The notes under the pieces were generated by a model. The model ran no database searches and had not been told where the DNA came from. It saw nothing but the letters and a program-made list of their open reading frames with translations. Positions 35,472-46,801 of a stretch of 64,000 nucleotides of DNA are shown in pieces (the stretch's first letter is position 1; every line of letters begins with the position of its first letter). This DNA comes from Dactylonectria macrodidyma (lineage: Eukaryota; Ascomycota; Sordariomycetes; Hypocreales; Nectriaceae). The DNA lies in NCBI GenBank assembly GCA_020744425.1, contig JAGMUV010000018.1, positions 1,054,001-1,118,000 of the forward strand, read 5' to 3'. The position numbers were made by a program, and so were the translations under genes.

Positions 35472-36847
35472 TTTTGTTCGGTTGTGCGAAACAAAGATAC
35501 CAAATAAAAAGCTGAAAGAAGAGCTGCAAAATGCTGCTAGCCAACTTCGAATCGAGATGGGTCGGCATAGGAGAGCGCAGTGCCAAGATTCCAGTCAGTG
35601 AGTTCCAGGGTGATGTCCTTGGGACCCTCTTCTTATTAGTGTATCCGGCACCGGCACACGGGGGGTTGAGCTCTTACAATGTCTGCCCCAGTTGTTTCCA
35701 GCCACTGCACATCATTTGAATCGATGTGTGTCCAGACCGGGCTCAGCTCAGCTGGCTGCTCAGCCCAACCGCCGAACAGTCCAATAGGGTAGTGGTTTGA
35801 AGCACCTGAGGCTGCGCAACGAGCGGCGTGCACACCAGCGGGCCAGTTATGGGATGGAGGTCTCAGCCTTAGAGAGATAGCCCGAGCCATTTCAGTCCTT
35901 TGGCGTCGATGGCTTGGGGCTGAGCTTGAACAAGCTAGAGTTCAACCCTCCCTTGCGTCGACTAGAGAAGCGTGGCTTGCTGCGTGGTATAAGCGCTATA
36001 ATTTGGAGCCGGTTATCCGTACAGCTCATTGATCATTGATCTATCATATGTACATAGCCATACCGTACTTTCCAGGCAGAAAAAGTAATTTTTCGCTTAA
36101 TCTTTGGGCAAAACTTTTGGAATGAACATCTGTACAAATTAAAAATTGCAGATTTGCTCTTTTGTGAGCCCTGCCATCCCACTTCCACATCAGTAACTAA
36201 CCACGTAGTGCCGCAGAGCCCCCACCCGGCAGCTGAAGGTCAAGCCTCCTTCCCCGGAATTTGGTAACACTGTCATATAGGTAGGTAGGTTCCCGTCTCT
36301 GGGCCGCTGCTCTTGCATTTGGCCCAGCAAATATTACACCGTTTCTTACGGATACATCCGAAGCAAAGGGCAGAGGGCAGAGGGCAAGCCATGTCCAGAC
36401 ATGGGCCAGTACCCGTGGCAGCTTTCGACAGCGGGCCTATTCCCTTCTGGTCTGAGGCGTTTCTCATCGTCGACTGCCCTTACCTCCACTTGCTTGAGCC
36501 TGGGTGGCCGCCGTTGACCGGGTTGACCCAGTCCCCTTCAGATGTAGGCCAGCTCTTCCAGGTCCCCTTGATATTCGATCTCAGATTCGCTCTGCTCTGC
36601 TCACTGGAACCCTGGTCATTGTGTCGTCCTTCTCCGCTGACCCCTCTTCTCTTACTGCTAGTCTAGTCTTTTCAACTTCGCCGTTGATAACATCGCTCTC
36701 TGTCCAAAGTGCGGTTCGCGAATCCATACCGTCCGCGGGCTACCACTGTCAATCGCTTCGAGGAGCGGGCAACCGACCCCCCCTAAACTTCCTCATCCTC
36801 CCATTGCCGAGCTCCCTGCCGAAGTCTCAGCCGGCATTGGCCTTCAC
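35472..36847. other. Divergent intergenic region
   Basis: 1.4 kb between the permease start and the next gene. From about 36470 it is strongly pyrimidine-rich, consistent with a long 5' untranslated leader of the gene at 36848. Overlapping open frames there have low-complexity composition and are not called. Confidence 0.5.
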
Positions 36848-38364
36848 TTGACACCTCCTCCCTCGCACTCTTCTCCAGGCGCTAAATCGACAACAACCAG
36901 ACTATCACCTCGCTCGTTCGATCCGAGATCCGAGTCCGCGCCGCCGATACCACTTCATACTCATACCTCGAGGCAGGTTTTGACACCACAGCCAGAATCA
37001 TCACTGCCTATTCCCGTCGATCCGACCATCACAGACTACGCGCCGTATCATGTCCGTCTACCCACCAATAATGTGCCTCTCTCCTCCGATCCATCTTCCC
37101 ACCGCGATTACAACAGTTCTGCTGTGCCGGTCTCGCCAACATTGCATCGGCGGTCTTTCCTTTCGCGATTCAAAAAACCGAAATCCGACGCCACGTCGTC
37201 AATCCTCTCAACAGGTGCCAGCGGTGATATCAGATACCTTTCCTTTTGCTTCTCCTCCGACGGGGTATCTCTCCTCCTCTGGCAGAGGAACAGTCTCGTC
37301 ATAGCTCGTCTAGACGCCCAAGGCGACAGCGGAAGGCCCATTGACCTCCTCCCCATTCTCCGCCAGGGAGAAGCTGGACAGGCAACCCCTGGCAGCACCC
37401 TCTTTGTGGCCGAAGGCTGTGGGGTGATAGCTGCCATCGTCTCGCAGGGGACGGGCAAGTTCCTAGTCATATTGGACCATTCAGGGTTGGCTGAGAGGTC
37501 AGCGGTGCTGCCGCTTCAGGGCATGACGCCGCTCTTCTTGGCAATCTCTCGATGGAACTCCTTTGTTACTGTTGGCCTTGGGGAACGGGTTCTGCTTGTT
37601 CGCCTGGCGGAGCACAAGATGGACTTCGACTGGGCCGTCACTATCTCGATTCGCGGACCCAGCTCTTTCGATGACATGACTGTCGCGTCGCAGATCTGTA
37701 ATTTCACAGCCGATGGGAGATATCTTATAGTGGCGACGCAGATGAGTGACAAGCATCAGTCGAGCGAGGATGGTAGTATCCACACGGCCATTTGGACATG
37801 CGAAAGAGAGGCGAAGGGTCCGTTCCGGCTACCCCGTTGCAAAATGACAACTGTAAGTCTACGCTACCCCTGCCTCGAAGAATGCGAATAGTTACACTGA
37901 CGAATAGGCGGCAGGATGACCAAAGCCTCACCTCAATTCACTTCCACCACGGCCTCCAAGTCGCCGCAATAACGGGCCTCACGTCAACCCGATATCCCCT
38001 CTTCCTCTCCCTCGACCCCGAGCAACCCGTCACCATACCGTCCCAAGTCACAGATTTCCGAATACGGTGTTCATGCATGGCGCCTCCCCCACAAGATTAC
38101 CTCATGTACTTCCTCGACGCCAGCAACCGCGTTTGCGAAGCAGACTTGCACCGTCGTCGTGTCGACCTCGTTGCGGATATCACCTCACACAGGGGGTCCC
38201 TACGTTCACACGACGAGCCGGCTGCTATAGCAGTTGGGCCTGGCGGCGTTGTCGAGGTCTTCTGGCGCCAGGGGCCGGGGTTGTGGAGATTGCAATTCAC
38301 ACCTGGTGAGGAGGCTATTTCAGTAGATAATTTAAGGAGGCGCTGGGATGAAACCATCTACTAG
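36848..38364 (+). CDS. Unknown protein, possibly beta-propeller-like
   Basis: Two exons (36848-37852, 37915-38364) form a 484-residue frame. Residues 1-115 are low complexity, rich in Pro, Ser and Thr, ending in HRRSFLSRFKKPKSD. The rest has repeated short beta-strand patterns: DIRYLSFCFSSDGVSLLLWQRNSLVIARLD, FVAEGCGVIAAIVSQGTGKFLVILD, ICNFTADGRYLIVATQM, LTSIHFHHGLQVAAITG, PAAIAVGPGGVVEVFWRQGPGLWRLQF. These SxDGxxLxxW-like strands resemble WD/propeller blades but lack clean WD repeats. I do not know the family. No signal peptide or membrane span. The acceptor at 37914 was chosen because an earlier AG leads straight to a stop. Confidence 0.75.
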
Positions 38365-41022
38365 AGCGTGCGAGGTTCTATAGATAATTACATGCAGTCC
38401 TGCCTATTATATTCAGCTGACTCTTAAATATTGACTCATAATGTCATGGCCTGGCCGCGAACTGCATCAGTGCATATATAGCATTACGCTTCGTATAAAG
38501 CCGCTGGTACTACTGATCCACTCTGCGCATTAGGATAGACCCCAAATGTGATAAGCTCGTTATTAATACAACCTGTTGCTACAAATGCTGAAACTCTAGC
38601 TGTAAAGTATCTAGGTTTGAGAACTGCAGACACGCGGTAGATGTATAGAACAAGCGTTTAGAAGAACGGTGAGTTGCTCAGTCATGGCCGCAGCTCAACT
38701 AATTCTAAACATCCTAGCAGCAAGCATTCCGTGTTCCCACACCCATGCCTCGTCGCCTGTAATGTCACATACAAAAGTTTCTCCAACCAGGGTGTATGCA
38801 TCCGTCGAGGCAGAACGCAGCAAGAAAGGGGTCATTCCTCCATCCGATACAGCTACTTTATCTCCAGCCCGCGCGTTTTAAGCTGTTAGGACCAGCTACC
38901 CCCTAATAGTCACAAAGAGAGCACGATGGGCATAGGTTCAGTGGATTTTTCGCAGGTATTTCCTGTACTTTTCTATGATGACACCTGGACCCGCTCCTGG
39001 ACATCTCAGCGCATCTTTAAAGCCCGTGGTAGACAGGCTCATCTCCTCATGATGCTTCATCGCCTTGGGTTCCTGCCCGGCCCAGGCACCATCTTCATTC
39101 GCCATCTCACAAATTCCCATCGATTGCGTCTCTGGAGGTTTTTCCACGGGACACTGGTGGCACGCGAGATGCTGGATGTTAGGATGCACGGATGATCTTG
39201 ATCATGTCGAACAACATCCTGGTAAGGGATAGGTCGCAATCATCCAAGCCAAGACTGTCCAAGTTTGCCATTTTATTTTTACCCGATGTCCGGTAACGAG
39301 GTTCATCAGCTGTCCAATCCAAGAGTGGACAAGGGTACTTCTCCAAACGAAAAGCCCAGCATGATACCCAAGACGGGTTTTGTTCAAAACCTGCCAAGTC
39401 ATCGTCTTTCGCTTACTGGTGGCTGTTGCGGTGGCCAACTTTTTACAATACTCGACTGATGCACGACCTAGATTCTCCCAATCCTTAACCCATTACTTTG
39501 GTAAGCGCCTCTGGTTAGGTATGCTCTGGGCTTTGGCCGGCTCCAAAGCTTCTAGAGGACTAGTCTAGGACGGTTACTAGGTATTATGGTCGATAAAATA
39601 GCAGGAATTCTTCCCCTATTGGACTTTTCGCTCCCACCCAAGGGGAAGCCGTGCCCAGCCGTATCGCAGTTTTGAATCTGATCCGTCATCGAGCCGAGCC
39701 TAAACATCATGATCCTTTGCTTAGTAAACGAGGTTGTAGTCTTGGTCAGCCAGCTTAGGGCAGTCTCTAGAAGGCACTCCCTCTTGCAGTTCAAGATGTC
39801 GATGTTCCCGTCACCTCAATGATCCTTCTAGCAAATTGCCGGTATACCTCGACTTGGAGAGATAACGTCTCGTGTAACCCTATGAACCTCGGCTCGGTCT
39901 CCTTCTTATCCCAGCTATACGATGAAATTTCGTACTACGGGCTCTGAGAGAGTAGTTGGGGATATAGATCGCATACTATCGGGGTGGTAAGTGACCCGGC
40001 TGGTTGGATGCTAAGGAGTCGTATCTCACTAGTTTGAGAGCTGATTGGGTAGTACACTGAAGTGGCCGTGATATGTAATCAAGTTGTAATTTGGTGAATG
40101 TGTATTTGAACGAAGGCGAGGTGCTTGAAAATGATGGGAGGAGACGCCCAAAGTTTTAGATTTCTGCCTCAGCTTAGCGAGGTTAGCGTTCACTAGTGGC
40201 ACTTTCGGCCCTACAACCCGCTGCAGGCAACTATCACTTCAACGGAGCCGCTGACCACACAAACGGATTATCAATTGCCGTTGCCGAGTTGAGCCACACC
40301 CATTCAACTCTTCACTCACAAACCACAACATCTTCCCTCGATTAGAAATTCTAGAAAACCTGAGCTGGGTTGTGGTGAAAGGAGAAACCAGAAAGGTGGT
40401 TCCATTGAAGAGCTTTTCGACAAGAAATTCATCTGGTCATTTTGCTTGAGCAGGCTGGCAGGCACGCTCACTACCCCAAAGGACTTGATGGTTCGTGCAT
40501 CCATTTCCGTATCATTTCAATTCATCGACACCAGGCTTCCGAAAAATGGTTATACAGAAACAGACGCCGGGGTTTACCGGTATAATGATAGGGGTTAGTA
40601 ACATTATACAGGAGCCCATAACATATCATTCAACTCTATTGATAACCCTGACTAGTTCAGTTCTCCATTCTCTGGGAAAGGCAAAAATGTTGCAAAGTGA
40701 CGGAAAAAGGGTGGATGGCGCTTATATATCCGATGACGGCGTGCCCATCGCCCACATTAACAGTACGCTAAGAGCTGTGGTGCGTCTTCGGGAATAATTC
40801 CCATCGGCCACAGCCCCATCTGCAGCCGTGATCGCAGATAATGGGTGAGATATTGTTCGTTAATTGGCCAATACCCCGCATCTTTTCCGATGAGCGATGT
40901 GGCGACTATTCCGTGTTTCATGGTCGGGATATCTCGACGCGACCACCGGGACATTGTCCGAAACTCGTCTGCCGACGCGAGACATATATCGACATGCGGC
41001 TGCAATGCTGGTCGTGTAGTGG
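38365..41022. other. Gene desert, 2.7 kb
   Basis: Several overlapping short open frames on both strands but no motif, no convincing exon chain and no repeat. It separates the accessory enzyme cluster from the genes to its left. Its last 200 bases are the promoter of the NRPS-like gene. Confidence 0.55.
40863..40872. promoter_or_regulatory. ATTGGCCAAT, overlapping inverted CCAAT boxes
   Basis: A palindrome made of CCAAT on both strands, about 160-190 bases upstream of the NRPS-like start codons. CCAAT is the site of the heterotrimeric CBC/HAP complex of fungi. The site could be chance. Confidence 0.35.
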
Positions 41023-44000
41023 ATGTCAACCTTGCAACCACCTCGTACCATGGCCATCAGACACGATACTGCCACGCCGGCCGTGTCTCGGCCCCCAGCT
41101 TCCAAGCTAGAGACCAAGTTACACACCCTTGATGAGTTGCTAAAGAGCCGCGCTTATGTGCTGGGCGACTCGACCTTACTCGGAGCCCCGGCGACTGGTG
41201 TGGATGACTTTGAGGAGCACAGCGCTCGAGCTGTTGACAAATACGTCGATGCTGCTGTTGTAAAGCTTCAAGAGTTGGGATTGAGACCTGTCGTATGTCC
41301 TACATATTGATACTCCCTTTTGCTGTTCTTTGAACTCACTCCCTCAGGATGCATCCGTTGAGAATCCTCCCGTTATCGGGATGCTAGCCCCATCAGGCAT
41401 CCACATCATCATTCAGATCATTGCCTTGAACCGATTGGGATACACGTCTTTCTTGATTTCTACTCGCCTACCAAGTCCAGCTATCAAGCAACTACTCGAG
41501 CTGGCGAATTGCAATTCCATCCTCACCACGCCGAGTTTTCATCCAGTGTTGGCTGAAGTGCAGCAGGAGCGCCCGGTGGAAGTTCTTCCTTTGTTGGTGC
41601 ACTCCGATTACTTCGGCAAAGATGCACCCAGATTCGTTCGATCATACAACCCTACCAAGGAGGCTGACAAGGTTGCCGTCATTCTACACTCATCCGGCTC
41701 GACTGGCCTGCCGAAGCCCATTTTCCTGACCAATAAGAGTTGCATCGCCGCTGCTTCTACAAACCTCGACATGCGAGCGCTGTTGATGTCGCCCATGTTC
41801 CATAGTCACGGCTTCTACGAGATTTTCCGATCCATTTATTCGGCAAAGCCCCTCTATTTTTGCAACTACAATCTGCCGGTGACGAGGGAGTCTCTAATGC
41901 GCTTGCTTGATGCGATCAAGCCGGACCTTTTCCACTGCGTGCCGTACATCGTGAAGCTTCTCGCAGAAGCCGAAGAGGGAATTCGCGCTTTGGCGAGAAT
42001 GAAGCTCGTCTTATTTGCTGGGAGCGGCTGTCCAGATGACCTTGGAGACCAGCTTGTGGCGAAAGGTGTGAACCTCGCTGGCAACTATGGAACGTGAGTA
42101 TTCCTACTTGTGCATTTCACAACTAGAGATCACTAAACAACACAGCACCGAAATTGGTCGCGTCATGAACTCGTCCCGCCCAGAAGGCGACAAGGCTTGG
42201 AACTACCTACGCCCTCTGCCGCAAGTGGAAGAACACTTTATCATGGACGAAGTCGCACCTGGTTTGTACGAGTGCGTTGCTCTTGCCGGGCTGCCATCTA
42301 GGAGCACCACGAATTCAGACGATCCTCCTGGCTCGTTCCGCACGCGAGATCTATTCACGCCACACCCCACACGACCTAAATTATGGAGATTTTCATGCCG
42401 CCTCGATGACCGATTCACCTTGATCAATGGCGAGAAAGTCCTTCCAATTCCCATCGAGGGACGCATTCGAGTGGAAGAGATTGTCAAAGAGGCCGCTGTG
42501 TTCGGCGACGGACGCACTTATGCTGGAATTTTGATTGTCAAGGCAGACCGGGCCGCTCACCTGTCAGACGACGAGTTTATCGAGAAGATTTGGCCAGCCG
42601 TGGAAGATGCGAATCGCCGAGCGGAGGCATTCTCTCGTATTCCCAGGGAGCTGATCGTAGTTCTGCAGGCTAACACGATATATCCCAAGACTGACAAAGG
42701 AACATTTATCCGAGTACCGATGTATCGCCAATTTGCACAAGAGATCGACGCTGCATACGCTGCGTATGAAGGCCAGAGCAGTACTGGAGGAACAATAATC
42801 TTAGAGGGTGACGAGCTAGAGGAGTACTTGCTCAGCCAACTCAAGGAGCAGTGCGGCATCGAACTTGCATCGTCTGGAATGGACTTTTTCGCCGCAGGTG
42901 TCGACAGCCTGCAGTGCATCAAGATGTGGAGCTTGATCAAGAGGGAATTGGACCTCGGCGGTCGACAATCGCAACTGGGCCAGAATGTTCTCTATGAGAC
43001 GGGCAACATCAAACTTCTCGCACGACATTTAGAGGGGCTCAGGACGGGCAAGCAAGATGAGGCTCAAGATGAGATACAAAACATGGAGGGGCTGATCTCC
43101 AAGTACTCATCCTTCCAACCTCACGTCGCCGAAGATGCTGTGCAGCCAGAAAAGGAGTCTGTGGTAGGTTAACGCCCCTTACTCAATTAGAAGTGTCTCT
43201 AACTCGGAGATTTAGCTCCTCACCGGCGTCACAGGTGCTTTAGGTGCACACATCCTTTCTCAGTTGACTACAAAACCTAGTATCGGAGTCGTATGGGCAA
43301 TGGTGCGAGCCTCCGATGATGCCGCCGCATCTGAGAGGTTGTACAGTTCACTCGAGGCTCGTGGAATGTTCTTTACGGCTGAGCAAAAGGCGAAGATTGT
43401 TCCTCTGTCGTGTAATCTGGGACAAGCAGATCTAGGACTTGACGCGTCTCGCATCGGTGAGCTCAAGGTCGGATTGACAGTCGCCATTCACAGCGCGTGG
43501 GCGGTCAACTTCAACCTCCCCGTCCAAAGCTTCGAGGACCAGCATATCAAGGCAGTCCACAACCTCATTCAGCTCACACTATCAGTCCAGACGCCCAAGG
43601 CAGCGCGCTTCTTCTTCTGTTCGTCTGTTTCATCGGCTGCAGGAACACCTCGCCCTGGTACCGTGCTTGAGGCCTATGTGCCGTCGCCCGCGAATGCCCA
43701 GAACACGGGCTACGCAAGATCCAAGTATGTGGCCGAACACATAACACGCAATGCGATGAAAGAATACGGTGCGGTAGCGAGGGTGCTTCGGATCGGGCAG
43801 TTGGCCGGTGATACTGAAACGGGAGCGTGGAACACGACCGAGGGAATTCCATTGATGATACAAACCGCCGTTACCGTGGGGGCTCTTCCGGTTTTAAATG
43901 AGGTGAGTAAGATGCTGAATGATGGTATATGCAGATGAACTAATCGGTCGACTAGGAAATGAGTTGGCTTCCGGTGGATCTTGCTGCTAGGGCCATACTC

Positions 44001-44402
44001 GACCTAGCCAACATCAACGACGAGACCTCCAGCGATCGAGACTCTGATGCCGACCTCGCATATCATGTGCTGAACCCAACCCGCTTCCACTGGTCGCAAC
44101 AAATGCTTGTATCCCTCGCCAGCGCAGGCCTTAAGTTCGAAACTCTCCCGACGAGCGAGTGGCTGGAGAAGTTAAGGCAATCCGACCGTGACCCGGTGAA
44201 GAACCCTCCCATCAAACTACTAGGCTGGTTCGAGGGCAAGTACGGGGTTAAGGCGGCCTCGTCGCCGGTGGCCGGTGTGCTGGAGTATGTCACGGAAAGA
44301 TCAAGGGAGGACAGCATCACTTTGAGGAGCGTGCCAGATGTAACGGATGTGTCATACGTGAAAAAGGTCGTCGAGCAGCTGCAGAAGAGCTGGACCGCCT
44401 GA
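41023..44402 (+). CDS. NRPS-like carboxylic acid reductase (adenylation-thiolation-reductase)
   Basis: Five exons (41023-41292, 41348-42093, 42146-43163, 43216-43902, 43956-44402) give 1055 residues; the ATG at 41050 (better context, 1046 residues) is equally possible. Adenylation domain, about residues 30-560: VAVILHSSGSTGLPKPIFL (phosphate loop), NYGTTEIG (completed across an intron), and LWRFSCRLDDRFTLINGEKVLPIPIE. Carrier domain, about 595-670: phosphopantetheine serine in DFFAAGVDSLQCIKM. Terminal reductase domain from about 679: LLTGVTGALGAHIL for NADPH, FFFCSSVSSAAG and YARSKYVAEH (YxxxK). There is no condensation domain. The architecture activates a carboxylic acid as AMP ester, loads it as thioester and releases it by reduction to aldehyde or alcohol. 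Known relatives reduce aryl acids; substrate here is unknown. It is probably the entry enzyme of the cluster to its right. Confidence 0.93.
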
Positions 44403-44755
44403 CCGTCCCAGAGACTGCTAATACGACCAAAGTGAGCGAGATGGGGCAAATTGGATGTCTCTAATATTGATGAAGCAGAAGCAGTATGACAGGAATTTTG
44501 AATGAAGATCAATAGAATAGCTTCCTGCTCATGGCCTAATGAGATAGGGGCCCACAATACGGCATGCCGGCTTTACGATTCCATGGATTCAACAGCGTGC
44601 GAGAACAAAACCCATAGTGAATTTCTAGTTGATTTAGGAATGCAGATATGACGCTAGAGATGCAATTTCTGTCAAGGGAGCGGGCTATTCCCCGTCCAGC
44701 ATTCTGCCTGCAGTCTCCATGATACCTGACTGTGAGATTAAACCTCGACCTTGCA
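44403..44755. other. Convergent intergenic region
   Basis: 353 bases between the stop codons of the reductase and amidohydrolase genes. Nothing but 3' flanks was seen. Confidence 0.5.
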
Positions 44756-45878
44756 CTACTCGTTTATGAGCCAAGCGCTCTTGATGTACTCGGCCTTCAG
44801 TCTTGGAAATAGTCTCAACGCATTTCCCGCACGTATCAGCTCAATTTCTTGCGGTGTGTACATCCCACTTTTCTCGGGCCCGTACATCTCCTCAAGCGTC
44901 GATGCGACGTCGTCCTTGCCCGTAAAGGGCCAGTCACTACCCGTCAGCACGTTCTCGGCGCGGACGCCCAAGCTCTTGAGCATGACGGTCTGCACGGCTG
45001 TGCCCTGTGAGCACTCGATGTAGATGTTGCCCGCGCCGAAGACGTGTTGTAGCGTCTGGCCGGCGTTGTTGTTGGCGATTCGGTTCACTTGCTTTGCTCC
45101 TGGCCCGCCGACGCCGACGAGCTTGGAGCCGGATAGGGTGCGGATGCAGCGCTGGAAGAGGTATGGGAACGAGCCACCATTGTGGCTGAAGATCCACTTG
45201 ATGTCGGGATACTTGGTGAAGGTGCCCTGGTCGACCATGGACATGAGGCATCGCGCCGTTTCGGTCGGGAACTCGATCATCTGCCAGCCATAGACTTTGG
45301 GATCGAGCGGCGGCATGACAGTCTCGTTGGGATGGACGAAGAGGACTACGCCACAACGATTGCACTCGGCCAAGATCGGGCCGTAGGACGCGTCTCCGAG
45401 ATACTTGTTGGCGGAGGACGTCGTGATGGCGTATCCGTCGGGCTTGGTAGAGCACTGCTCCTCGGCGTACTCGAGCGCCTCGATAGTCTCTGTGACGTGT
45501 GGGAAAGGCAGCGGGGCGAAGGAACCCACCGAGGCGGGCGCTTTTTCGACTTCGGCGGCTTGATGGTCAGTGAACTTGCGGCAGAGGTCTACCCACTTGT
45601 CGGCGGGCCACTCGGTATTGTACTTGGACCAGATGACGGGGGAGTAGATGATGGTCCTAGTATGCTACCGGCACCTTGGGCGTCAGTTGGGTGACGTCTT
45701 CTTCGCGGTCCTAGACTCTTGTTCAGGTCCTTTCTCTTACCAGCTTTTCCATCGCAGTGTGACGCTCCTCGGGTGTTGCGATGACAAATTCCTTCATGGG
45801 GCCTAGTACATCGGGCATGAAGTAGTGGAAGTGGACGTCAATAACGGGCACATTGTCTCCTTGCGTGGTAAAAGCCAT
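44756..45878 (-). CDS. Amidohydrolase-2 / ACMSD-family metal-dependent decarboxylase
   Basis: Two exons (45878-45741, 45664-44756) encode 348 residues. The TIM-barrel amidohydrolase marks are present: VIDVHFHYFMP near the start (HxH metal ligands, residues about 15-17), VVLFVHPNE (third histidine), WIFSHNGGSFPYLFQR (fourth) and LTGSDWPF (the conserved aspartate). The family includes aminocarboxymuconate-semialdehyde decarboxylase, gamma-resorcylate decarboxylase and the fungal 6-methylsalicylate decarboxylases of polyketide clusters. The loss of CO2 from an aromatic or vinylogous acid is the most likely reaction, in the cytosol. Neighbouring oxidases and a salicylate-hydroxylase-like enzyme support an aromatic acid substrate. 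A 17-bp minisatellite lies 230-300 bases upstream. Confidence 0.9.
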
Positions 45879-46801
45879 GGTGCTACTTCGTCTTGCTGGC
45901 TGATTGCCGCTGTATTGGTAGTTTTAGTTCAAAGGTGGTGCTTTTGAAGTGGGCGGCGGCTGGATTGGCTACCTAAGTAGCGTAAGCATAAGCTGCTTGA
46001 TGCTTGCCGATATACAGATTATGGAAGGTACCAACTAGTAATCGACGTTGAGGATGAACCCTGGGCTTCTCTAAACGGTGGGCCTAGTTGGATGGGATGC
46101 CTGAGCCCGGTGATAGAAGTAGCCCGATGATGGAACGGACCCGGTGGAGGCACCGGTCCGGTGGAGGAACTGGTCCGAGTGTGCGTGCAAAGTGGAGGAT
46201 CGTCCATTAAGAAGGCTACTACTAGTCTACAATCACCTAGTAATTGCGTAGTATTAGTTTAACGCGTTCCAGGTATGGGGGAAGAACGGGGTCAACTTGT
46301 TACCGCCTCGCCCTCTTCGCCTGTCAGCTTTTACGCAAGGCAAGTTCAGGCTTAGTCAAAAGACGAAAGTATCTCAGTATCTCAGCTCCAGCAGTTCTCT
46401 ACTACTCATCTCAGTTAACCCTCATTGCTCCTGAGCATGAATCGGCCTGCTGCTTGGCATGTAGTACTTGCATACTTGTTATACTCCCGACATGAGACAC
46501 GTTATTTGAGTTGTTGCAATACCAGGCGTTCCTGGTGACAATCTACAAAGTGCCGAGTTCGCCATGGGTATCACATGCCACAGACGTCGCATTAGCTATA
46601 TTAGAACTTAAAGACATCAAATGGAATTCTGCTTGAAAATTTTAAGCCCTCTGATCATTTTGAGGGAAATAATATTTCACTAGGCGACCACTACTCCGGC
46701 ATTGCGCAAGGGACGCAGCTCGTCCCGACTAGTCCGACGTTTGCACCCATCTACACAAAGTTCTCGTCATCTCCAAAGTCCAGCAGCGTCTCCGCTCCCC
46801 T
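45879..46801. other. Intergenic region with minisatellite
   Basis: Promoter of the amidohydrolase gene and 3' flank of the P450 gene. No coding content was recognised. The tandem repeat at 46106 is listed separately. Confidence 0.5.
46106..46173. repeat. 17-bp minisatellite, four copies
   Basis: Four head-to-tail units of exactly 17 bases: 46106-46122, 46123-46139, 46140-46156 and 46157-46173. Units three and four (CCCGGTGGAGGCACCGG and TCCGGTGGAGGAACTGG) are nearly identical; the first two are more diverged, and a fifth weak copy may follow. Each unit carries CCGG or CGG triplets, the half-site of zinc-cluster regulators. It sits 228-295 bases upstream of the amidohydrolase start codon. Confidence 0.75.

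Noticed and set aside
36313..36851. Overlapping open frames before the unknown gene at 36848
   Set aside because: Pyrimidine-rich leader sequence with low-complexity translation; more likely 5' untranslated DNA, and no splice chain into the main frame was evident.
44937..45455. 172-codon minus-strand frame inside the amidohydrolase gene
   Set aside because: Arg/His-rich out-of-frame translation of a GC-rich coding exon.
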